DNA of 64,000 bases. Origin: Tethya wilhelma (Eukaryota; Porifera; Demospongiae; Tethyida; Tethyidae). The notes beneath the pieces are model-generated. The model saw nothing but the letters and a program-made list of their open reading frames with translations. It was not told where the DNA came from and did no database searches. Below are positions 49,415-64,000 of this stretch, piece by piece. The stretch spans positions 1,640,788 to 1,704,787 of the forward strand of contig CAXIPT010000001.1 of NCBI GenBank assembly GCA_964030475.1, given 5' to 3'. Each line of letters begins with the position of its first letter. Position 1 is the first letter of the stretch. A program made the translations under genes and the position numbers.

Positions 49415-50195
49415 NGATAGGATGTGAGCAACTCCAGAGGGGAAGTCTAGAGGTTTCAATATTTTCGTTCAAAGATTTCAAACAGAATCCCCATACCACA
49501 AAGCCCAACTTCCTGCCACTGCATGACAACACCACCTTATAGGGAAGTTAATAACACACTATCACTAACATGGCTCATTTGATGTGATCAACTGCACATA
49601 ATATAGACAGAGATGCAACCCAACGGATATCTTTTTCCAACAAGACTTCCACAGCTCAGCATGAAATGGATATGGACACAAACACACAAAGAGAGTACAA
49701 ATTAGTAGTTCAATGGGAAAACTCACTATCCAAACAACTCACTAAACATACCAACGACAAAATTTATCGATGAACAAGAGCATTAATTCGTTCCGACGAT
49801 GTTAATTGTTGCCAAGCCCTCATTTCCCCTTAGCAACGGTATGCTTTTAAGAGACATTCCAATTCTTTACAGAGCACAATACTTCAAGAACATGTCGAGA
49901 TGGTTCCAGCAACAATCAATACTTCAAGAACACACACACTCACACAAAGAGAGAGAAAACTAAACAAATTAACCAATTTTTCAAGTTAGCAAACAGTACA
50001 AAAAAATGAATAGTCAAATTACCACAAAAAGGAGGGGAGAACAAATTAAGTGATCCAAGGAATGCAATTACTACCACCATCACCACCCACTCAGCTAGCC
50101 CCATCACAAACCATCACCTGGTCCTCTCCCCCAAACACACTAACCAGCTAGCCACAACTAGATTCATTGGTTCATTCCAGAGCACGCTTTCAGGG

Positions 50196-50285
<90 letters not shown>

Positions 50286-50632
50286 NCACACACACACACA
50301 CACACACACAAACAAAACGTGTATATACAACATTTTACAGGCACATTAACTGACAAAGCACTAAACAAAGGGGAGAAAAAAACAAAGAGTGTCAGTGAAC
50401 TGCAGCTACCAACACTCACATGGCTTTTTGGTCCAGGTCTTTCAGCACATCCTGAAGTTGGATGGTATCGGAGGTCCCTCTTATTGGGGACTTGGATCGC
50501 TCCCAATCACTCCCTGTGGGGTGACGGGGGATCAGACCACTGATGGAGGCACTCTTCTGGACGGCATACTCCTCCCCTATGGCACTGGTGGGATAGGGTG
50601 AGGGTGGCATGATAACAATGCACAGTCAGTAT

Positions 50633-50692
<60 letters not shown>

Positions 50693-52141
50693 ATTCTTGT
50701 TAGAAGTTAAAACTAGGACAGAGGGAGGGGTGAGATGTGAGCCATGGACTTTCATTATTGAATCACTATAACTAATCGATAGAGACTTCCAAAAACCACA
50801 GACACAAGGTCAAGACAAGAGAACACTGAAGCTCTACTCGCAGCAGCAAAAGACTTTTTGAGTTGAGTACACCACAACGAAACACTTGCTATATAGTTAC
50901 AGTTACAAAGGGCCTTGTTAGAAACACTACAGCTTCTGGTGGGACAGGGTGGGGGAAAAGCAGAGGGAGTACTCACACATGATTCGTAAACACTCGATTT
51001 GCAAAATGTTTCACTAAAAGTACATGTAAATTAACATTTGTGGTTTTCATTCTAACACCATGTATACTTCACCATACATACACCCAGCACTGAACCCCTG
51101 ACTTCACACCATAAGCCTTCAAAACACACCAACACAGAAGGAGTGGTGACCAAGCACAGCCTACTCAACTAAGCATGACAACACACTAAACGACTACACA
51201 CAAACATAGCTGACATTGTTAGGGCCAGGGGAATACAGTCTCAAGAGTAGCAAAAAGTAAGGTGAGAGGCTTCCCTATATCTTTAATTACAGGAAGTGGC
51301 AACCTGTGTTATGCATAATGGGGTTTATTTCACAATATCTGACCCTCCCTACATCTCCAAGATAGTGTAGAAGGCCACAGGCTCTTCAGAATACCTACAT
51401 TTCCAGGACAAAGGGTCATGTACAGTAGCCTTTCATTATAAGGGAATACATTGTCATTCCCCTCCCGCCCACCTGATTCAGGGTCATGTACTAAAATTAT
51501 GGTCAAGCATATTCACTGGTATAATTTTATTCTAATGAATGCCACTACACACCATTTATAAGTCATGTACACACATGTGCACAAACTAATAAGGCACTTT
51601 CATTACACTGTGGGAGACACACACACCCAACTTTGAAACCATACCCTCCACACTAATAGAATGTGTCAAAACCGACGTGAACAGACCGTAACTAGACTTA
51701 CCCAGCTTCAGAAGAGACCACAGAGCTTCTTGAAGTCTGAGTACCATATGCCCTTGAGTTTATACTTGATGGGCTGGTCATACTACAAGAACTTGATATG
51801 GAGTCCTGCGTCGGTAGACTAGCCTGTTGGCTACTCGACTCAATCCCTGCGCTTGACTTGGCGTTAAAATGGAGTCTTTTCAAACTCACTCTATCCCGTC
51901 CACTGTTGACGTTCGTAGGCGTATGGCTTTCAGAAATCAGTGGGCGGTTCCGCTGACCATCCACGTCCACCACCTCAGAGTCGGTCTTTGTACTCGTGGT
52001 GGTCCTTTCGCTTTCAGCAAGACTGCTCAATTTGGAAACGTCTTGGATTTGTCCTTCAGGTACCAGGCTCAGACTTGGACCAAGAGTTGATTGAATCAAG
52101 CTTGTGATGCTGGTTTTCCTCTCAGACGTAGACCGAGACAT
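37605..52141 (-). CDS. DGKZ: Type IV (zeta/iota-like) diacylglycerol kinase
   Basis: Converts diacylglycerol to phosphatidic acid. Over 20 exons. The Ser-rich N-terminus is 52141-51712 ([17 protein letters not shown]), then about 50600-50418. C1 domains: 48910-48832 ([20 protein letters not shown]), 48729-48684, 48013-47814 ([23 protein letters not shown]) and 47418-47268 ([15 protein letters not shown]). A basic MARCKS-like linker ([11 protein letters not shown]) is at about 46970-46867. Catalytic domain: 45498-45340 ([18 protein letters not shown]), 44519-44336 ([36 protein letters not shown]), 43879-43778 and 43646-43539. The accessory domain follows, with exons from 43406 to 42078 ([26 protein letters not shown]). 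Then 41652-41555, 41374-41240, 40826-40649 (RIDRMFQVL), 40540-40458, 40215-40152, 40070-39999, 39805-39770 and 39370-39274. C-terminal ankyrin repeats: 38224-38104 ([20 protein letters not shown]), 37900-37864 and 37779-37605 ([15 protein letters not shown]). The stop at 37605 overlaps a possible gtaagc donor, so a further exon is possible. zeta versus iota is not resolved. Confidence 0.92.
38469..38617. mobile_element. Fold-back transposable element with 9-bp target duplication
   Basis: Two 59-bp arms (38469-38527 and 38559-38617) are reverse complements with a single mismatch. The arm begins cagaggaggttcgacacggt. The 149-bp element is flanked by the perfect direct repeat atctgtgcc (38460-38468 and 38618-38626). 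Long terminal inverted repeats with a 9-bp target duplication are typical of Mutator-like elements. It sits in an intron between kinase ankyrin exons. Confidence 0.9.
40078..40105. repeat. (GA)n tract next to a DGK splice acceptor
   Basis: On the coding strand this is (TC)n ending directly at the ctctag acceptor of the exon 40070-39999. Confidence 0.9.
40577..40638. repeat. (CA)n microsatellite
   Basis: Perfect CA run in a DGK intron, about 10 bp from an exon end. Confidence 0.95.
40871..41065. mobile_element. MITE of the tatagcgggaaa family, copy 4
   Basis: The left end tatctatagcgggaaatttt and right end aatttcccgctatatggta are inverted repeats flanking about 150 bp of aaaattt- and cgaaaa-rich DNA in a DGK intron. 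Confidence 0.85.
41391..41474. repeat. (GT)n microsatellite
   Basis: GT run ending at an undetermined base (41474), in a DGK intron. Confidence 0.95.
42532..42578. repeat. (GA)n tract next to a DGK splice acceptor
   Basis: On the coding strand this is (TC)n followed within a few bases by the tttctccag acceptor of the exon encoding [15 protein letters not shown]. Confidence 0.9.
44271..44329. repeat. (GA)n microsatellite
   Basis: Coding-strand (TC)n just downstream of the gtaagt donor of the [16 protein letters not shown] kinase exon. Confidence 0.95.
44566..44655. repeat. (GT)n microsatellite
   Basis: GT run upstream, in coding-strand terms, of the same kinase exon. Confidence 0.95.
47423..47467. 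repeat. (GA)n tract next to a DGK splice acceptor
   Basis: Coding-strand (TC)n ending in ctctcgtag, the acceptor of the exon encoding [11 protein letters not shown]. Confidence 0.9.
47660..47796. repeat. (CA)n followed by (GA)n microsatellites
   Basis: CA run 47660-47722 and GA run 47770-47796 with an undetermined base near 47769, in a DGK intron. Confidence 0.9.
48913..48993. repeat. (GT)n microsatellite
   Basis: GT run directly beside the C1-domain exon 48910-48832, ending at an undetermined base. Confidence 0.95.
49338..49415. repeat. (GA)n microsatellite
   Basis: GA run with one undetermined base at its right end, in a long DGK intron. Confidence 0.95.
50198..50310. repeat. (CA)n microsatellite
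   Basis: CA run with one undetermined base (50286), in a DGK intron. Confidence 0.95.
50637..50690. repeat. (GA)n microsatellite
   Basis: Coding-strand (TC)n about 40-50 bp upstream of the acceptor of the exon encoding [15 protein letters not shown]. Confidence 0.95.
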
Positions 52142-53112
52142 GTTGGTGTATAAATTTCTATTTATGGAACGCAGTGTCAAATTTCACAGCCTCCACAAAC
52201 AATTATCCTTGCTTTGCCAATATCAACAAAGCCACTATCTTGCAGCCATTAGCTCAACTCCTAAACTTGCTCCTCTCCAGTATAGCTATTTAATAAAACA
52301 TGCCACAGGAAATTGCTTGCTTGTAGTTTTTCATTACCGTGATTATGAATTCGTTATGTACAAACTATTTGCAACCCCGACCAGGTACAAAGGTCAAAGG
52401 GGGGCGGGGCATGTAGTTGATGGACAGCTATGAGCAGCATAAGAACAACTTCTCTTTGCAATGTGCTCACAGCAGAGAAGGGGGAGTATGGTTCTGCCCA
52501 AAGACCAAAGTGAGTTCAACATTTAGTATCTATGTACGTACAGCTGTAGAGCTTCTATGCTTCACAGGGTGGGGCTGCATAGCATGTTGTAATCACTCTC
52601 TTTCTCTGGTATTCAACACCTTCTGTCAAGTAATGAACAAAATACATGCTAATTAAGTAGCTTGGCAACCAAGAAAACAAACTAATCTACATGAGGTGAC
52701 ACTCAATCAAGATTAAGGCCTTCTGAGTCTGATGTAGTGATTCAATAGCAATACAGCTTCGAGTCATTGAATATGGACAGTCAATCCCTCCCTGAGCTTC
52801 AGTTACACTTTTACTCTGTACACAGGTCAGCACCCTCTTCACCTAATGCTGGGAGAAAGTTACTTCCAAGCAGACTCAGAAGCAGTCGACCTAAAAAGAG
52901 GTATTAATTCTTTCGTGGTTCTCAACAAGTATTGATTACTGTTTGTTTTGCCTCAACAAAGGTTTCATTATGGAACGTCAAGAATACAGATAAACTCAGG
53001 AATCAAATCTCGCAGACCTAAGTAATATAATCATCTTATCCAAAGCCAGTTCGAGTGCATGCTTTAAATTTAAATTTATTGTACACTTTGTCCCAGAACT
53101 AGACCAGTAACA
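52142..53112. promoter_or_regulatory. Divergent intergenic region between DGK and FLACC1-like genes
   Basis: About 970 bp separate the two start codons, which point away from each other. No TATA box is obvious. An X-box-like site, gtagct-t-ggcaac, lies at 52657-52669 (consensus GTNRCC N0-3 RGYAAC, one mismatch). The kinase 5' end and the coiled-coil gene 5' end must both be regulated from here. Confidence 0.45.
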
Positions 53113-55718
53113 ATGCCAACACAGCGACCAGCAATGGCTTCCTCACAAGACTCCCTTCACTCACAAAGACCACATTCGGTAGCTGTTGTGAAGACAACTG
53201 GCTACACTCTCTTCCGCTCACCAGCAGCAGTGCAGATGAATATCAACACAAAGGAGTTCTTTGGAGAGAAAGAGGTAAGAGATAACTATGGCAACATGCT
53301 CCTTGTAATGTGTCTGTGTGTACATACATTGGTATAATCCTGAATACATAAATACATGCATACATGTACAGGAAGAGTTGGCTCAAGTGTCAAAGTAAGT
53401 TAATTAATAATGTGTACAAGAAACTGAATCACTTATTTGCCTGCTGAATAATTTCTATTGTGGAATAATTGGTTCACTATAGAAAGACGACCCCAACAGC
53501 TTCTGCAGTCCTTCAAGCCTCCTATGCCGCTGCGATAGAAAAGGCAATGGAAATTGAACAAGCACTGCAGATAGAGATTGCAGAAATGCACGTCAAGTTG
53601 GAAGATGAGAAACAGCACCATGAACACCAATTGACCCAGGTGAATGGTCGGTTGGATCTATGAATATTGTCAGTGGCTTGTCCTTTTCCAAAAAAAAAAT
53701 TGTCAGGGTGCATGAGCTTTGTGTTTGTTGGTCAGCACTAGCTGTATGCGCACTCGTGTTACTGCATGTAAAGTATATTATGTGTGTGGCTCTCATTCAA
53801 CAATAGATGGAGGAAAACTTTGAAAAAGAGAAGAAGAGGATATTGAAAGCACATGATGTTACTATTGGGTAAACGTATTGGTGTTAGTTATTATAATTAT
53901 TAAACACTTATGCACACAAATATACACTACCAGTTTTCATACTTCCAAGTGTTCTATTTTCCAGAGAGATCAAAAGAGATCATGAGAGAGAAATTGGTAT
54001 TCTTCATAACCACTATGACGAACAGGTATTGTACTAAGGTAGTGTAGTTATACAACACTAAAATTTTGAATGTAATTTTTTTTACCCAGAGACAAGAAAT
54101 GGAACACCAACATGAAGTAACAGTAGGTGAGTCTGATATACAGCTGCTCACATGATGTTGTTTTTATGATTAATACCTACAGCAATTGCAATCACATTGA
54201 ATGAATCATTGAGTGTGTGATTTACTATATAATTGCAGCCGGTTTACAGGAGAAGTTACATTATACAGAAGAGCTACTAGAGACCACAAAGGTATATACC
54301 AGTACATACTAGTGGTGGTGTTCCATTCCATGCTGTCCGTCTAGTGTGAAATTCTTAACCATTGTTGTATACCATTATCCATGATATCGATGTGACTCTT
54401 ACACTGACTGTGTATAGGTTAAATTAGAGAAGGAAGCTAAAGAAAGAGTAGAACAGAAAGAGGTATATTTTTAATAATAATAATAGTTGTAATATTACCA
54501 GTCTCTTTCAACTACATATATTTAGAGAGAACTGAAGGCTATCCATTCAAGTGAGCTCAAGGAGATGGAGTTTGCAATGAAGGAGGAGAGTAAGATGCAG
54601 CTGTCCAAGCTGAGAGTGGAGCTGACAAACCAGCACCAACAAGAGATTGAGGAACTCAAGAGTGAGCATGAAGCAGAAGTCAAGGTAACATTCACATGAT
54701 ATATGATTAGCATTTTCACCATATTGACCTTCATTGAGTGCATGTATAATCATGTACCATGCAGGCACTGATCTCTCAGTTCAATGAGATGTACAAGCTT
54801 GAAAAGAAATTAGCTCATGCAAACAAACAAATCAAAGTATGTAATATATTGTACCTTACCGACCCCCCAAGCTGCACCCATTTATATAGTTTTATCCAAT
54901 TATGCTTATAGAAACTTGAAAAGGACATTTCCAAGCAGAAATCACAACTCAAACAAGCACATACTGAACATTTAGACACAGAAGCTAAGCTACTGGATAC
55001 AGTAAGTGCCTGGGAACCATGTGCATGGACCATTGAGTGTTAAGTCGATCAATAATTAAAAATATAACTCAATGTGCCATTATACACACAGCAAAGAAGG
55101 CTGGAGGAGTTTGAATTAAACTATCAAGAAAACGTTAAGGCTGTGCAAGGAAGCTTCAAAGGACAATTGGATGCCTTGATGCACGAAAACGCAGAGTTGA
55201 GGAGAAGGTTGCTTCACAAAGCAGATCAGTTCTGTGAATACAAAGCATCAGTTGAGAAACAACAGACTGATGTACTGAGAAATTTCAGAGATAAGGTTAA
55301 TGGCTTTATTAATTATTGTAGTGCTTTCTCTCTAACTTAATCATTGCATGAATCTGAATGACAGCAAATAATTATTTCTCGAATACTGAATCCCACTGCA
55401 ATCTATATATCTTAGCCTAGGGAGTAAATCAATCTACATAACTAGTCTAAATTATCTCAAAATAAACATGGCATTGTGTCCATCCTATAGGTACAAGCAG
55501 TGGTACGTGCTCGATCCAAGGCCCAATTGAGTGTAGCAACAGACATGGGTGAAGCTGAAGGAAGAGAGAGGCAAGAAGTCACAGTGAAGAGACCAACAAG
55601 TGCTCCGATAACTTACAGAGAAAACACACAAGCTAGAAATCAAGTAAGAATGCAACAGAGACATAAGAGCACATCATTACAACTGATTCGAAAACTAAGT
55701 GTACATCATCCTGCATAA
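53113..55718 (+). CDS. FLACC1-like coiled-coil protein (13 exons)
   Basis: Exons 53113-53274, 53372-53394, 53483-53639, 53807-53868, 53965-54025, 54090-54126, 54239-54291, 54418-54462, 54526-54684, 54765-54836, 54912-55001, 55092-55295 and 55491-55718. All have GT-AG borders and join in frame to about 450 residues. The N-terminus contains KTTGYTLFRSPAAVQMNINT. Most of the rest is coiled coil (MEENFEKEKKRILKAHDV, HHEHQLTQ, RQEMEHQHEVTV, ELTNQHQQEIEELKSEHEAE, HENAELRRRLLHKADQFCEY). Length, the GY.L.R start and the final ENAELRRRLLHK..Q.CE block resemble flagellum-associated coiled-coil protein FLACC1 (ALS2CR12). A ciliary or flagellar role is inferred and supported weakly by an X-box-like site upstream. 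The C-terminus is basic (KRPTSAPITYRENTQARNQ). Coiled-coil similarity is easily misleading, so the family is tentative while the gene structure is firm. Confidence 0.85.
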
Positions 55719-55881
55719 GACCATTTCATGTCATTGTGCAGCTAACTATAGCTGGCCACTGTGCCCAGTAAAATTTATTTTTATACATGTAAAGCAAACC
55801 CACAATGAACATGGTGGATAAAATTATGATCAAGACAGTATTCTTTATGTAGTGTTGATTGTTGACACAAGCAATGACAAT

Positions 55882-56547
55882 CTATACTGGAGTATCATAA
55901 GGAACAGTCTGTTTAATAGGAGGAGCTTCAACATTAGCAGTTTGTGATTCAACAGAAGACCTTTTAGAAAACTTCTCTTTCTTGCTGATGGGAGGTCTTA
56001 GAGGAGGATAGCTGAAGATAGATACGTAGGTACATAAAAATGGGGGACTGGTGTACCAGAAAAATAACGACCCCTTACCAGTTATCCACTAATTCTAGAA
56101 CAGCCATGGGAGCATTGTCTCCTTTCCTGTTAGGAGCTCTCAGTAGACGAGTGTAGCCTCCTGGTCTATTGGCATAGCGTTCCCTCAATGGTCCAAATAT
56201 TTTCTCCACTAGATTAGGCTCCTGTATGTTCATAGAACAAAAACAAGTGTATTAACATGTATTCTGAAGAATACACCCGTACCTGCATCCATCTTGCAGC
56301 TTCTTTTCTACAATACGGGGTCCCTCTTTTTCCCAGAGTTATCATCTATTCACAATATAAATGCATTGATAAACAATAAAAGCAAACACAAACTTACTCC
56401 ATCTCCAACTCTTCTCATCTCCTTGGCTTTGGCAAGAGTTGTTACAATACGTTCGTGTTTGATTAATGCAGTGGCTAGATTCTTCAGAAGGGCCTTCCTG
56501 TGTCTGGAATCCCTTCCAAGCCTTCTGAAAGCATAGCCATGCCTCAT
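55882..56547 (-). CDS. MRPL17: Mitochondrial ribosomal protein L17 (bL17m)
   Basis: Large-subunit mitoribosomal protein in four exons: 56547-56398, 56345-56283, 56221-56079 and 56011-55882. It starts [20 protein letters not shown], then [20 protein letters not shown] and KAKEMRRV, the conserved bL17 core that contacts 23S-type rRNA. The middle exons give [19 protein letters not shown] and [20 protein letters not shown], then [20 protein letters not shown]. The last exon gives [19 protein letters not shown] and a short extension ending TPV. An upstream ATG six codons earlier (MNSRVE) is possible, but the shorter start matches the family. The splice phases join exactly. Confidence 0.93.
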
Positions 56548-56812
56548 CTCCACACGTGAGTTCAAAGGTCAAAGTTCGAGCTGTATCAATTACAGTATAG
56601 TGAGTGGACCGTTGATATTATTGTATCAGATTACTATTATAATATGTAGTTACTGTACTTAATAATTCTATAAAACAGCCATATGTCTATTAATATACAC
56701 CAAATAAAATAATGTAAGAGTTGAAAATACCTATGCAGGGCAAAAATTACACAAACATTAAAATCATCACTAACTGATACATGACATTGTATGATTGTAA
56801 GAGTCTTGCTCT

Positions 56813-64000
<7,188 letters not shown>

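Noticed and set aside
51869..52090. Plus-strand frame opposite the kinase N-terminal exon
   Set aside because: Antisense shadow of the Ser-rich minus-strand exon.

Overview
This is eukaryotic, animal-type DNA: genes are split by GT-AG introns, AT-rich introns carry very long dinucleotide repeats, and the proteins are metazoan (TSG101, an ankyrin-bearing diacylglycerol kinase, SRCR receptor modules, a cystine-knot secreted protein). The multi-SRCR plus sushi plus transmembrane receptor and the array of coiled-coil, fibrinogen-like secreted proteins point most strongly to a sponge (Porifera, probably a demosponge). That assignment is inference, not proof.

Layout. 1-3 kb: microsatellite-rich DNA and the last exon of an unidentified plus-strand gene. 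3-8.2 kb: exons of a minus-strand CLCC1-like ER membrane protein. 8.2-8.4 kb: a compact shared promoter. 8.4-12 kb: a plus-strand cystine-knot secreted protein, with a non-coding first exon and an intron holding a perfect 419-bp tandem duplication. 12-21 kb: gene-poor, with two weak candidate exons. 21-29.7 kb: a minus-strand tandem array of single-exon secreted proteins with a signal peptide, coiled-coil stalk and Cys-rich fibrinogen-like head. It holds four recognisable members and one fragment, and several copies are visibly broken. 31.2-36.2 kb: TSG101 (ESCRT-I). 36.5-36.95 kb: a single-exon two-repeat DM9 lectin-like protein. 37.6-52.1 kb: a type IV (zeta/iota-like) diacylglycerol kinase. 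53.1-55.7 kb: a 13-exon FLACC1-like coiled-coil gene, head-to-head with the kinase. 55.9-56.55 kb: mitochondrial ribosomal protein L17. 56.8-64 kb: the 3' part of a large SRCR-sushi transmembrane receptor that runs off the right edge.

The most interesting content is recognition-type extracellular proteins of three unrelated folds within about 42 kb: the fibrinogen-like array, the DM9 protein and the SRCR receptor. The array looks most like a little-described system. Stalk length varies by whole repeat units. Sequence change between the two closest copies is concentrated in a few loops of an otherwise near-constant head. The conserved C-terminal tail has been lost independently in two copies. 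The introns are full of short inverted-repeat elements, including one with a perfect 9-bp target duplication. Pyrimidine microsatellites repeatedly sit on the coding strand just upstream of splice acceptors.
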